The notes beneath the pieces are model-generated. The model was given only the letters and a program-made list of their open reading frames with translations, was not told the origin of the DNA and searched no databases. The position numbers and the translations under genes were made by a program. A DNA stretch of 64,000 nucleotides from Streptococcus alactolyticus (GTDB lineage Bacteria; Bacillota; Bacilli; Lactobacillales; Streptococcaceae): the NCBI RefSeq assembly GCF_012277075.1, contig NZ_JAAXMT010000004.1, positions 62,001 through 126,000 of the forward strand, given 5' to 3'. How positions within the stretch are numbered: position 1 is the stretch's first letter; each line of letters opens with the position of its first letter. This document shows, piece by piece, positions 20,400 through 28,993 of this stretch.

Positions 20400-20657
20400 C
20401 ATAGTAAAGCGATGATAGAAAAAGCCCAAGACAACAGACAGAGAGTGCTCGGTGGTGAGAAGAGTGTGCAATCCTTGGGTGACACATTCTTGAGCGCGTG
20501 TGCGAACTCAGCAGATAGTAGTGCACGACGGGCGGATTCACGTTACGAATCAGAAGTCACGTACTTCATGAGAACAGTTGAGGCGACTGGCTGTTGAATC
20601 AAAGGTGGAACCACGTTTTGAACGTCCTTGCAATTTTTTTGCGAGGGCGTTTTTTTG
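20400..20657 (+). promoter_or_regulatory. T-box riboswitch of the his operon
   Basis: The leader carries the hallmark T-box AAAGGTGGAACCACG (20601-20615), which pairs with the uncharged tRNA acceptor end, and a factor-independent terminator (arms 20622-20632 and 20640-20650, T7 after). Stem I features include ACAGAGAG near 20435 and the pattern GTAGTG-CAC-GACGGGC, where CAC (20524-20526) is the likely His specifier codon. When tRNA-His is uncharged the antiterminator forms and hisC to hisE are transcribed. A 78-codon open frame across this region is not a gene. Confidence 0.9.
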
Positions 20658-20684
20658 AACATCAAAAAGAGAAAGGGTATGTTT

Positions 20685-21746
20685 ATGGCAAAGATTAAAG
20701 GATTACGGGCGATTGAGCCTTATGTTGCTGGCAGTCAGCCAAGCGGCGAGCACATTATCAAATTGAATACCAATGAAAATGCTTATGGACCAAGTCCAAA
20801 GGTGGCGGATGCTTTTTCTCATTTTGATGCCCATCGCTTGCGCAAGTATTCCACTTTGAACCAAGAAGCCTTGCGGGTGGCACTAGCCAAGCAACATGGT
20901 CTTGACCCTAGTCAAATTATTATTGGCAATGGGTCGGATGACATTTTGTCTATGGCTTTTCTTGCTTTTTTTAACAGTGGACAACCTGTTTTGTTTCCAG
21001 ATTTGACTTATGGGTTTTATAAGGTTTGGGCGGACTTGTACCACATTCCTTTTATCGAAGTGCCGCTCAATCAAGCTTTTGAAATAGATGTGGAAGATTA
21101 TATGAGGGATTGTGGGGGCATTGTTTTGGCAAATCCCAATGCGCCGACAGGCATTTACAAGTCCCTTGATGATTTGGAAAAACTTATCAAAGCTCATCCT
21201 GATGTGGTGGTTATCGTTGATGAGGCTTATATCAATTTTGGAGGGAAAACGGCTCTGCCTTTGCTGAAGAAATACGATAATCTGTTTATCACACGAACCT
21301 TTTCCAAGGATGCTTCACTGGCGGGCTTGCGCGTTGGTTACGGTATCGGAAATCCCAACTTGATGGCGGTCATCAATGCAGTGAAAAATGCCATCAATCC
21401 TTACAATGTTGATTTGATTGCGGAAGAATTGGCAGTCGCGGCAGTGGAATCTTGGGACTATTACGAAGGTACTTGCCAAAAAATCATGGCGACACGGCAC
21501 TGGTTTAGTGAGGCGCTTTCTCAGCTAGGTTTTACTGTTTTGGAGTCGCAAACCAATTTTGTATTGGCAGAATGCCCAAATCACGAAGCACCAGCCTTAT
21601 TTGATTACCTGCAAGCCCATCATATTCATGTGCGGTATTTTCCAAAAGTTAAACGCCTTCAAAATCATCTGCGGATTTCTATTGGAAATCAGGCGGAGAT
21701 GGGGCAGGTTATTGTAGTGATTAAGGCTTTTCAAGAGGCATCATAA
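20685..21746 (+). CDS. hisC: Histidinol-phosphate aminotransferase
   Basis: This 353-residue PLP-dependent class-I/II aminotransferase converts imidazole acetol-phosphate to histidinol phosphate. Visible motifs are [42 protein letters not shown], and the PLP-lysine segment [20 protein letters not shown] (Lys in SKD). I chose ATG 20685 (MAKIKG), with GAAAGGG 7 nt upstream; the frame is open further up but into the T-box terminator. It is the first gene of the operon. Confidence 0.96.
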   Translation: MAKIKGLRAIEPYVAGSQPSGEHIIKLNTNENAYGPSPKVADAFSHFDAHRLRKYSTLNQEALRVALAKQHGLDPSQIIIGNGSDDILSMAFLAFFNSGQPVLFPDLTYGFYKVWADLYHIPFIEVPLNQAFEIDVEDYMRDCGGIVLANPNAPTGIYKSLDDLEKLIKAHPDVVVIVDEAYINFGGKTALPLLKKYDNLFITRTFSKDASLAGLRVGYGIGNPNLMAVINAVKNAINPYNVDLIAEELAVAAVESWDYYEGTCQKIMATRHWFSEALSQLGFTVLESQTNFVLAECPNHEAPALFDYLQAHHIHVRYFPKVKRLQNHLRISIGNQAEMGQVIVVIKAFQEAS

Positions 21747-21768
21747 GATGCAAGCAGGAGTTGAGCGT

Positions 21769-22737
21769 ATGAAAAAGACAACATTACCTGTCGGCATGCA
21801 CGATAAATTATTTAAGCGTGCGCGTGTGACTTATACCATTGAGCGTGATATTAGTGATTTTTTGATGAGCCAAGGCTTTCATCGCATCGAAACCCCAACT
21901 TTAGAGCATTTTGAAGTGTTTAATGACAGTGTGACGAGCAATCATTACCATTTTTTTGATAAAAGCGGAGAATTGTTGACGCTACGTCCTGACATTACGA
22001 GTCAGATTGGGCGTGTTATCGCCTCAACACAGGTGGAAACGCCTATTAAATTTTCTTATTCAGGAAAGGTGTTTAAGTACAATGAGGAAATGCGTGGCTT
22101 GACCAATGAGCACACCCAAGCTGGGATTGAAATTGTGGGTTACCCTGCCAAGGAAGCGGTTTGTGAAGCTATTGTTTCAGCCAAAAAAGCTCTGGATATT
22201 GCAGGCATTCCATCTTACCAATTTGAATTGTCCCATGCAGCGATTTTGCAGACGATTTTTGAAACCTTGGCTTTGCCACAAGATGCTGGGGAAGCATTGG
22301 CACAAGCCATTCGGGACAAAAATATAACCCAGCTAAACACTTTTACCAAGCGCTACCCAAGCGAATTGGACGCTTTCTTGAAAGCTCTACCTTTCTTGTT
22401 CGGGGAAAGCTATCAGGTCTTGGATAAAGCACGATACTTGGTGGAAAATGAAAGGATTTTAGCAGCCTTGACTGACTTGGAAATGCTTCTAGAGCAAGTG
22501 TCAGATGTCTTGACAGAAAGCTATATTGATTTGGCCCAAATGCCTACCATGCCTTATTACACAGGGGTGATGTTCAAGGTATTTGGAAATAAAGTGCCAG
22601 ATGCTTTTGCGTCAGGTGGGCGTTACGATAAATTGTTTGAACGATTTGGTGCTACAAAATTGACCGCAGTTGGGTGGGCAGTAGATATTGATGCCATTTA
22701 CCAAGCGGTGCATGACCATTTAGAAGGAGGTGCTTAA
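21769..22737 (+). CDS. hisZ: ATP phosphoribosyltransferase regulatory subunit
   Basis: This is a HisRS-like paralogue of 322 residues (329 if ATG 21748 is used) that activates short-form HisG. Class II synthetase-like motifs include [36 protein letters not shown] and the C-terminal [14 protein letters not shown]. Both candidate ATGs have a ribosome site; [15 protein letters not shown] with CAGGAG 8 nt before is favoured. It overlaps hisG by one base (TAATG). Confidence 0.93.
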   Translation: MKKTTLPVGMHDKLFKRARVTYTIERDISDFLMSQGFHRIETPTLEHFEVFNDSVTSNHYHFFDKSGELLTLRPDITSQIGRVIASTQVETPIKFSYSGKVFKYNEEMRGLTNEHTQAGIEIVGYPAKEAVCEAIVSAKKALDIAGIPSYQFELSHAAILQTIFETLALPQDAGEALAQAIRDKNITQLNTFTKRYPSELDAFLKALPFLFGESYQVLDKARYLVENERILAALTDLEMLLEQVSDVLTESYIDLAQMPTMPYYTGVMFKVFGNKVPDAFASGGRYDKLFERFGATKLTAVGWAVDIDAIYQAVHDHLEGGA

Positions 22738-23384
22738 TGACTCATAAAATAACCATCGCTCTAACCAAAGGGCGTATTGAAAAAGATACGGTGAAACTCT
22801 TAGAAAAAGTTGGTTTTGATATGTCTTTTATGGACAATAAAGGGCGAAATTTGATTTTTGAAAGTCCTGACAAAACCTTGCGATTTTTACTGGTCAAGGC
22901 GCCTGATGTGACCACTTATGTGCGGCATGGGGTAGCTGACCTTGGGGTAGTTGGCAAGGACGTGCTGATTGAACACCCGACTGGCTATTTAGAAATGCTG
23001 GATTTGAATTTTGGATTGTGTAAGTTTTCCGTGGCTTCGACCCAAAATTATAATCCCTACGACCACAAGCGTAAGCGCATTGCCACAAAATACCCAACGA
23101 TTGCGACGGATTATTTTAACAGCAAGGGGGAGGATGTAGAGATTATTTCCATTCAAGGAAGTGTTGAGATTGCCCCCGTGATTGGTTTGGCGGATGCTAT
23201 TGTTGATATCGTAGAAACGGGAAACACACTGGCTGCAAATGGTTTGACTGTTTATGAGGATATTTGCCGTATCTCGGCGCGCTTGATTGTCAATAAAGCA
23301 GCATTGAAAAACAACCCAGAAATTATGCCTTTTATTCAAAAACTGGAAACGATTGTTGGAAATGAGGAGGTAGCTTTTATATGA
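22737..23384 (+). CDS. hisG: ATP phosphoribosyltransferase, short form
   Basis: This 215-residue catalytic subunit performs the first committed step, ATP plus PRPP to phosphoribosyl-ATP. Motifs are [25 protein letters not shown] and the PRPP loop [19 protein letters not shown]. It lacks the C-terminal regulatory domain of long HisG, so it depends on HisZ. It overlaps hisD by 4 nt (ATGA). Confidence 0.97.
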   Translation: MTHKITIALTKGRIEKDTVKLLEKVGFDMSFMDNKGRNLIFESPDKTLRFLLVKAPDVTTYVRHGVADLGVVGKDVLIEHPTGYLEMLDLNFGLCKFSVASTQNYNPYDHKRKRIATKYPTIATDYFNSKGEDVEIISIQGSVEIAPVIGLADAIVDIVETGNTLAANGLTVYEDICRISARLIVNKAALKNNPEIMPFIQKLETIVGNEEVAFI

Positions 23385-24658
23385 AACGCTTAACAGGAAC
23401 GACCAAAGAGATTTCAGAACTCTTGTACCAAGAACAACTGGAATTGAGCAAGGACAACCGTGACGTGGACGACGTGGTTCGTCAGATTTTGGAAGATGTC
23501 AAGGAAAATGGCGACCAAGCCCTAAGAAAGTATTCTGAAACCTTTGACAAGATTAGCCTTGATGATTTTGAGGTGGGATCCGATTTAATTGACCAAGCTT
23601 TTGCGACCATTGATGCAGATGTCTTAGAAGCCCTCAAACGCGCCAAAGCCAATATTGAAAGCTATCACAAGCAACAATTGGAAACAGGGTTTGAGGACGC
23701 TCCTAGTGATGGTGTCATTCGTGGGCAACTGGTTCGTCCCATTGAACGTGTGGGGGTTTACGTTCCAGGTGGGACGGCAGCCTATCCTTCATCTGTCTTG
23801 ATGAATGTGATTCCAGCTAAAATTGCAGGCGTAAGGGAAATTATCATGATTACCCCACCGCAAGAGCACTTTGAACCAGCTATTTTGGTGGCGGCATCAT
23901 TGGCTGGCGTTGACAAAATATATCAAGTTGGTGGGGCGCAAGGTATCGCAGCCTTGGCTTATGGGACAGAAAGCATTCCGCGAGTGGATAAGATTACGGG
24001 TCCTGGCAATATCTTTGTTGCAACGGCTAAGAAAATGGTGTACGGCATTGTTGGGATTGATATGATTGCAGGTCCGTCAGAAATCGGCGTCATAGCAGAT
24101 CACACGGCCAATCCAAAATACGTAGCAGCTGATCTGCTTTCTCAGGCCGAACACGACGTGCGAGCACGTGCCATTTTGGTGACCAATTCTAAAGAGTTGG
24201 CAGATGCGGTTGAACTAGAAATTGAAGAGCAGCTCAAACGCTTGCCACGTGAGGAGATTGCGCGTGCCTCTATCGAAAACAACGGACGAATTATCTTGGC
24301 AGAATCGGCTCCAGCCATGTTTTCCTTGATGAATCAGGTGGCTCCAGAACACTTGGAAATTGCCATGGATAATGCCTATGATTACCTTGATGCGGTTGAA
24401 AATGCGGGTTCTGTTTTCCTTGGGCATTTCACAAGTGAACCGATTGGGGATTATTATGCTGGTGCCAACCACGTTTTGCCGACAACCAGCACCAGCCGAT
24501 TTTCATCAGCTCTTGGGGTGCATGATTTCATCAAACGCATCCAGTACATGCAGTATTCAAAAGCAGCCGTGCAAGCAGCAAGTCAAGACATCACACGTCT
24601 AGCTTATGTCGAAGGTCTGCAAGCTCACGCCAAAGCAATCGAGGTGCGCCATGACTAA
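23381..24658 (+). CDS. hisD: Histidinol dehydrogenase
   Basis: This 425-residue zinc enzyme oxidises histidinol to histidine in two NAD-linked steps. Motifs are [67 protein letters not shown] (zinc and catalysis) and APEHLEI. Length is normal. Its last 8 nt overlap the serB-like gene, implying coupled translation. Confidence 0.97.
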   Translation: MKRLTGTTKEISELLYQEQLELSKDNRDVDDVVRQILEDVKENGDQALRKYSETFDKISLDDFEVGSDLIDQAFATIDADVLEALKRAKANIESYHKQQLETGFEDAPSDGVIRGQLVRPIERVGVYVPGGTAAYPSSVLMNVIPAKIAGVREIIMITPPQEHFEPAILVAASLAGVDKIYQVGGAQGIAALAYGTESIPRVDKITGPGNIFVATAKKMVYGIVGIDMIAGPSEIGVIADHTANPKYVAADLLSQAEHDVRARAILVTNSKELADAVELEIEEQLKRLPREEIARASIENNGRIILAESAPAMFSLMNQVAPEHLEIAMDNAYDYLDAVENAGSVFLGHFTSEPIGDYYAGANHVLPTTSTSRFSSALGVHDFIKRIQYMQYSKAAVQAASQDITRLAYVEGLQAHAKAIEVRHD

Positions 24659-25304
24659 AGTAAAGGGATTATTGGTAATGGATGTGGATTCAACCCTCAT
24701 TCAAGAAGAAGGTATTGATTTATTGGGTGAAGAAGCTGGTGTCGGGGAAAAAATTGCGGATATCACAGCGCGTGCTATGAATGGCGAATTGGATTTCAAA
24801 CAGGCCTTGGATGAACGTGTTAGCTTGTTAAAGGGCCTGCCAGAAAGCATTTTTGAGCAGGTACTCGAGCGCATGCATTTTACTAAAGGTGCTGAAAAAT
24901 TAGTGGCAGAATTGCACCGCCGTGGCTACAAAGTCGGTGTGGTATCAGGTGGCTTTCACGAAACGGTGGATGTGTTAGCCAAACGCCTAGGGCTGGATTA
25001 TGTCAAGGCTAACCGCTTGGAAGTGGCAGAAGGTGTCTTGACAGGTAGAGTGCTTGGCGAAGTGGTTACCAAAGAGGTTAAAAAGGCCAAATTACAGGAG
25101 TGGGCAGCTGAAAATGGTTTGGAACTCAGCCAAACCATTGCTATGGGTGATGGTGCTAATGACTTGCCTATGATAAAAACGGCGGGTATGGGTATTGCCT
25201 TTTGTGCCAAGTCTATTGTGCGACAAGAAGCACTTTATCAGATCAATGAACCTGATTTGTATCACCTTATTGACCTCCTAGACCAGAAGGAATCAAGGGT
25301 GTGA
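24651..25304 (+). CDS. serB: SerB-like HAD phosphatase in the his operon
   Basis: This 217-residue HAD-I phosphatase has motif [17 protein letters not shown], a SerB cap ([20 protein letters not shown]), motif [13 protein letters not shown], motif III Lys and motif [17 protein letters not shown], all typical of phosphoserine phosphatase. It lies between hisD and hisB and overlaps hisD by 8 nt. No HisJ/HisK/HisN or bifunctional HisB is in the operon, so it may serve as histidinol-phosphatase instead of, or as well as, serine synthesis. I start at ATG 24651. Confidence 0.88.
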   Translation: MTKVKGLLVMDVDSTLIQEEGIDLLGEEAGVGEKIADITARAMNGELDFKQALDERVSLLKGLPESIFEQVLERMHFTKGAEKLVAELHRRGYKVGVVSGGFHETVDVLAKRLGLDYVKANRLEVAEGVLTGRVLGEVVTKEVKKAKLQEWAAENGLELSQTIAMGDGANDLPMIKTAGMGIAFCAKSIVRQEALYQINEPDLYHLIDLLDQKESRV

Positions 25305-25329
25305 TTCCCATTTTGGAAAGGGAAATTTT

Positions 25330-25914
25330 ATGAGAACAGCAAGTATCGAACGCAATACATTTGAAACCAAGATTCAATTGAGTCTTAATTTAGACGCTCA
25401 AGAACCTGTGAGTATTGACACTGGGGTGGGCTTTTTTGACCATATGTTGACCCTTATGGCCAGACACGGCCGCTTTTCCTTGGTGGTTAAAGCAGACGGT
25501 GATTTGCACGTTGACAGCCACCACACAGTTGAAGATGTGGGCATTGTGCTTGGTCAAGCCTTGAAAGAAGCTTTGGGGGATAAGGCTGGTATCAATCGCT
25601 ACGGCACGTCTTTTGTGCCCATGGATGAAACGTTGGGCCTGGCAAGTCTTGATTTGTCAGGACGTAGTTATTTGGTGTTTGATTGCACATTTGATAATCC
25701 CAAGTTGGGTAATTTCGATACCGAGTTGGTGGAGGAATTTTTCCAAGCCTTGGCTTTCAATGTGCAGATGAATTTGCATTTGAAGATTTTGCATGGTAAA
25801 AACAATCACCACAAATCAGAAAGCTTGTTTAAAGCAACTGGGCGGGCGTTACGCGAAGCCATTACCATCAATCCTGAAATCCAAGGGGTTAATTCTACAA
25901 AAGGCTTGCTCTAA
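25330..25914 (+). CDS. hisB: Imidazoleglycerol-phosphate dehydratase
   Basis: This encodes 194 residues, the monofunctional form without the HAD phosphatase domain of the enterobacterial enzyme. Manganese-binding motifs [22 protein letters not shown] and the C-terminal [15 protein letters not shown] are present. It dehydrates IGP to imidazole acetol-phosphate. GGAAATTTT precedes the start; a 69-nt gap follows before hisH. Confidence 0.97.
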   Translation: MRTASIERNTFETKIQLSLNLDAQEPVSIDTGVGFFDHMLTLMARHGRFSLVVKADGDLHVDSHHTVEDVGIVLGQALKEALGDKAGINRYGTSFVPMDETLGLASLDLSGRSYLVFDCTFDNPKLGNFDTELVEEFFQALAFNVQMNLHLKILHGKNNHHKSESLFKATGRALREAITINPEIQGVNSTKGLL

Positions 25915-25983
25915 AACAAGAGAAAGGAAATCAGCCACAATGCAGCTTAACTAGGCGGTGTTGTTAGGGCTTTGGTAGCGTAA
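25915..25983 (+). other. hisB-hisH gap with a vestigial short ORF
   Basis: GAGAAAGGAAA is followed 10 nt later by ATG and a four-codon frame (MQLN, stop). hisH starts after the gap without an obvious Shine-Dalgarno. This may be the eroded remains of a small gene or a coupling peptide. Confidence 0.3.
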
Positions 25984-26598
25984 ATGAAAATAATTGTTAT
26001 TGATTACGATGCAGGAAATACGGCTAATGTGCTGCGAGCCTTGAGCAAGATTGGTATGCCAGCGGAATTGTCCCAAGATGCCAGCAAAATCTTGACAGCA
26101 GACGGTCTGATTTTACCAGGCGTTGGGGCCTATCCAGCAGCCATGGCAGAGCTTCACAAACGTGGCTTGGTTTCGGTTATTAAGGAAGCTGTTGCACAGG
26201 GGACGCCTTTATTGGGCATTTGTCTAGGAATGCAAGTGCTGACAGAAGTGGGGCTCGAGCACCAAGAAACCGAGGGATTTGGTTTTATTCCAGGGGTCTG
26301 TCGTCCCATTAAGGCGACCAAAACCATGCCTGTGCCCCATATAGGTTGGAATGATCTTTCTGTGATCCAAGATAGTCCGCTTACTGATGGACTAGCTAGG
26401 CAATCGGTTTATTTTGTGCACAGCTATTTTACAGACGTTCCTAAAGCCTACATCGATGTGACTACTGATTATGGCATGGCTATCCCAGCCATGATTCACA
26501 AGGACAATGTGTACGGGGCTCAATTTCACCCTGAAAAATCAGGCGACGTTGGTCTGGGGATTTTAAAAGCTTTTACCCAGATTTGTGAACAAAAATAG
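25984..26598 (+). CDS. hisH: Imidazole glycerol phosphate synthase, glutaminase subunit
   Basis: This 204-residue class I glutamine amidotransferase has its nucleophile in GICLGMQ, oxyanion region LPGVGAYP, and catalytic His/Glu in AQFHPEKS. It feeds ammonia to HisF. The start ATG follows a stop codon directly (TAAATG) and has no clear ribosome site, unlike its neighbours. Confidence 0.96.
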   Translation: MKIIVIDYDAGNTANVLRALSKIGMPAELSQDASKILTADGLILPGVGAYPAAMAELHKRGLVSVIKEAVAQGTPLLGICLGMQVLTEVGLEHQETEGFGFIPGVCRPIKATKTMPVPHIGWNDLSVIQDSPLTDGLARQSVYFVHSYFTDVPKAYIDVTTDYGMAIPAMIHKDNVYGAQFHPEKSGDVGLGILKAFTQICEQK

Positions 26599-26622
26599 GC
26601 AGTAGAAAAAAAGGAGGTTCCT

Positions 26623-27342
26623 ATGCAAATTCTTCCAGCTATTGATATTAAAGATGGGCAAGCGGTTCGCTTGTTCAAGGGCGATTTTCAGCAAAAAACG
26701 GTGGTTAATCCTGATGTGATAGACCAAGCCAAGCAGTTTGCTCAAGCAGGGATTCAGTTTATTCATGTTGTGGATTTGGACGGTGCCCTTGATGGCAAGG
26801 CAACCAATCGTGAATTAATTGCACGTTTGAAAGAAGTCACAGGATTGGGCGTTGAAGTGGGTGGCGGCATTCGCACCCTTGAACAAATTGAGGACTATTT
26901 AAGCCTTGGCATTGACCGTGTGATTATTGGGTCGATGGCAGTAAAAGCGCCAGCTTTTGTGCAAGAAGCTCTCAGTCGATTTGGTAGTGATAAGATTGTT
27001 GTTGGAATTGATGCCAAAGATGGTTGGGTGGCGACAGAAGGTTGGCTAGAAACCAGCAATGTTGACTACATTAGCCTAGCCAAAGCCATGGAAAAAATGG
27101 GTGTGACCTTGTTTGTCTATACCGATGTTGACCGTGATGGTACGCTAATGGGACCAAATATCGAGCATTATGAACGTCTAGTGTCAGAGCTCAAAATAGC
27201 CAAGGTCATCGCTTCTGGTGGCATTTCACAGGTACAAGATTTGGTTAAATTGCAAGCCATTGGTGTGGCTGGTACGATTGTCGGAAAAGCTTATTACAAC
27301 GGCAATATCAGCCTTGAGGAACTCAAAGCATTTGGAGGGTGA
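26623..27342 (+). CDS. hisA: ProFAR isomerase
   Basis: This is a 239-residue beta/alpha barrel, [21 protein letters not shown], with catalytic Asp8 and [12 protein letters not shown] near residue 167-178; phosphate loops are EVGGGIRT and ASGGISQ. It isomerises ProFAR to PRFAR. AAGGAGG lies before the ATG, and it is 3 nt from hisF. Confidence 0.97.
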   Translation: MQILPAIDIKDGQAVRLFKGDFQQKTVVNPDVIDQAKQFAQAGIQFIHVVDLDGALDGKATNRELIARLKEVTGLGVEVGGGIRTLEQIEDYLSLGIDRVIIGSMAVKAPAFVQEALSRFGSDKIVVGIDAKDGWVATEGWLETSNVDYISLAKAMEKMGVTLFVYTDVDRDGTLMGPNIEHYERLVSELKIAKVIASGGISQVQDLVKLQAIGVAGTIVGKAYYNGNISLEELKAFGG

Positions 27343-27345
27343 TTT

Positions 27346-28104
27346 ATGCTGAAAAAACGCATTATTCCTTGCTTGGATGTTAAAGACGGACGTGTGGTTA
27401 AGGGGGTTAATTTTGTCAATCTCGCTGATGTTGGTGATCCTGTTGACGCGGCGCGTGCTTACTATGAGGCAGGTTGTGATGAATTGGTTTTCTTGGACAT
27501 TACCGCAACGCACGAAGAACGCGAAACCACGGTGGAAATGGTCAAACGCGTGGCAGAACAAGTTTTTATTCCTTTTACCGTAGGAGGAGGCATTCGCTCG
27601 GTAGAGGATATGCAGAAGATGCTTAAAGCTGGGGCGGATAAGGTGGCTGTCAATTCCTCAGCCGTTGCCAATCCGCAACTTATCAAGGATTGTGCAGAGA
27701 AATTTGGCAGTCAATGTGTGGTCGCAGCTATCGATGCCCACAAGGTTTCTGACGGAACTTGGCACGTTTATGTGGCAGGTGGTCGCAAGGACACAGGAAT
27801 TGACTTGTTAGAATGGGCAAAAACGGTGGTTGAGCTTGGTGCGGGTGAAATTTTGCTGACCAGTATGGATAAGGACGGCACCAAGTCAGGCTTTGATTTG
27901 GAGATGCTAAATGCCGTTGCAGATGTGGTCAATGTGCCCTTGATTGCTTCTGGAGGTGCAGGTAAGATTGACCATATCGTTGAGGTTTTTGAAAATACCA
28001 CTGCCACAGGTGCCCTTGCTGCTTCTATTTTCCACTTTGGCGAAGTTTCAATTGCTGACACCAAAGCTGCCATGGCTGCTGCAGGAATTGAGGTGAGACA
28101 ATGA
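27346..28104 (+). CDS. hisF: Imidazole glycerol phosphate synthase, cyclase subunit
   Basis: This is a 252-residue barrel paralogous to HisA. It has catalytic Asp in [20 protein letters not shown] and in [11 protein letters not shown], and phosphate loops FTVGGGIRS and IASGGAGK. It makes IGP and AICAR from PRFAR with HisH ammonia. It overlaps hisI by 4 nt. Confidence 0.97.
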   Translation: MLKKRIIPCLDVKDGRVVKGVNFVNLADVGDPVDAARAYYEAGCDELVFLDITATHEERETTVEMVKRVAEQVFIPFTVGGGIRSVEDMQKMLKAGADKVAVNSSAVANPQLIKDCAEKFGSQCVVAAIDAHKVSDGTWHVYVAGGRKDTGIDLLEWAKTVVELGAGEILLTSMDKDGTKSGFDLEMLNAVADVVNVPLIASGGAGKIDHIVEVFENTTATGALAASIFHFGEVSIADTKAAMAAAGIEVRQ

Positions 28105-28421
28105 GTGAAATAAAACTTGATTTTGCGAAACAAGATGGTCTTGTTCCTGTGATTGTGACGGATTACCAAACAGGACAAGTACTGATGTTAGCCTACATGA
28201 ACGAAGAAGCGTATCACTTAACATTGGAAACCAAGCAAATGCACTACTGGAGCCGCTCACGTAAAGAAATCTGGCATAAAGGGGCAACCAGCGGTCATTA
28301 TCAATACGTCAAATCAATCAAAACGGATTGCGACTGTGATACCTTATTGGTTGTCGTTGAGCAAGAGGGTGCTGCTTGCCACACAGGCGCTTATAGCTGC
28401 TTTTTCAATCAAATTTTGTAG
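28101..28421 (+). CDS. hisI: Phosphoribosyl-AMP cyclohydrolase
   Basis: This 106-residue stand-alone cyclohydrolase has [19 protein letters not shown] and the metal-binding DCDCDTLL, with a distal Cys in [13 protein letters not shown]. It opens the PR-AMP purine ring. It is separate from HisE, unlike enterobacterial HisIE. Confidence 0.97.
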   Translation: MSEIKLDFAKQDGLVPVIVTDYQTGQVLMLAYMNEEAYHLTLETKQMHYWSRSRKEIWHKGATSGHYQYVKSIKTDCDCDTLLVVVEQEGAACHTGAYSCFFNQIL

Positions 28422-28442
28422 GCAAAAAGAAGGGGGATATTC

Positions 28443-28757
28443 ATGTTAGATACATTATACCAAGAGGCTAAAGACCGTAAGAACAATCCAAAAGAAGGTT
28501 CTTACACCAATTACCTTTTTGACAAAGGCTTGGATAAAATTCTCAAAAAAGTCGGTGAAGAAGCCACCGAAGTGGTTGTCGCTGCCAAAAATGCAGACAA
28601 GATAGAAATCGCTAATGAAACAGCAGATGTTCTGTACCATTTGGCAGTAATGTTGGTCGAAACTGGCGTTAGTATTGAAGATGTTGATGCTGTTTTAAAA
28701 GCACGCCAAGGTAAGAAAAGCAGGCTTCACGACCGCCCAGAAATTACCAATTATTGA
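28443..28757 (+). CDS. hisE: Phosphoribosyl-ATP pyrophosphohydrolase
   Basis: This encodes 104 residues of the MazG-like fold: GSYTNYLFDKGLDKILKKVGEEATEVVVAAK and NETADVLYHLAVML. It converts PR-ATP to PR-AMP. It is the last his gene; no clear factor-independent terminator is seen before the pulA promoter. Confidence 0.96.
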   Translation: MLDTLYQEAKDRKNNPKEGSYTNYLFDKGLDKILKKVGEEATEVVVAAKNADKIEIANETADVLYHLAVMLVETGVSIEDVDAVLKARQGKKSRLHDRPEITNY

Positions 28758-28796
28758 AAGTTTAAATGAAAATAAAGAAAGCCAATATTCACATAG

Positions 28797-28832
28797 AAAA
28801 CGCTTGCGTAATTGCATAATATTGTGTATACT
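28797..28832 (+). promoter_or_regulatory. pulA promoter overlapped by a MalR-type operator
   Basis: TTGCGT (28804-28809), 17 nt and TATACT (28827-28832) form a promoter whose -35 lies inside AAAACGCTTGCGTAA (28797-28811). The core ACGCTTGCGT also occurs in the malQ promoter, so a LacI-family repressor, probably MalR, would block the -35. Confidence 0.75.
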
Positions 28833-28993
28833 GTGAGCAGAAAAAAGGTTTTAAGTGTTTTTTGTTACGTTTGGGGATGATAATGGTCAACGATTGGTTG
28901 GCGTCAGGTGTCAGACGCTTCAGCCTAACTTGAGTGTTAATCCCCTTTTCAAAGGCAAAAAACTAGAATGGGTGAGAGGTAGGGGATTACATA
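28833..28993 (+). other. pulA leader with nested inverted repeats and a 16-codon ORF
   Basis: The 160-nt leader contains GGGGAT/ATCCCC arms enclosing GCGTC/GACGC. An ORF at 28883-28933 (MVNDWLASGVRRFSLT, preceded by TTGGGGATGATA) is in the pulA frame but ends in TGA; two more in-frame stops follow before pulA. Its RRFSL resembles the start of a YSIRK signal peptide, so it may be what remains of the original 5' end of pulA. Confidence 0.4.

Noticed and set aside
20361..20597. 78-codon plus-strand ORF before hisC
   Set aside because: It lies across the T-box leader, has no ribosome site, and its sequence is explained by the RNA structure.
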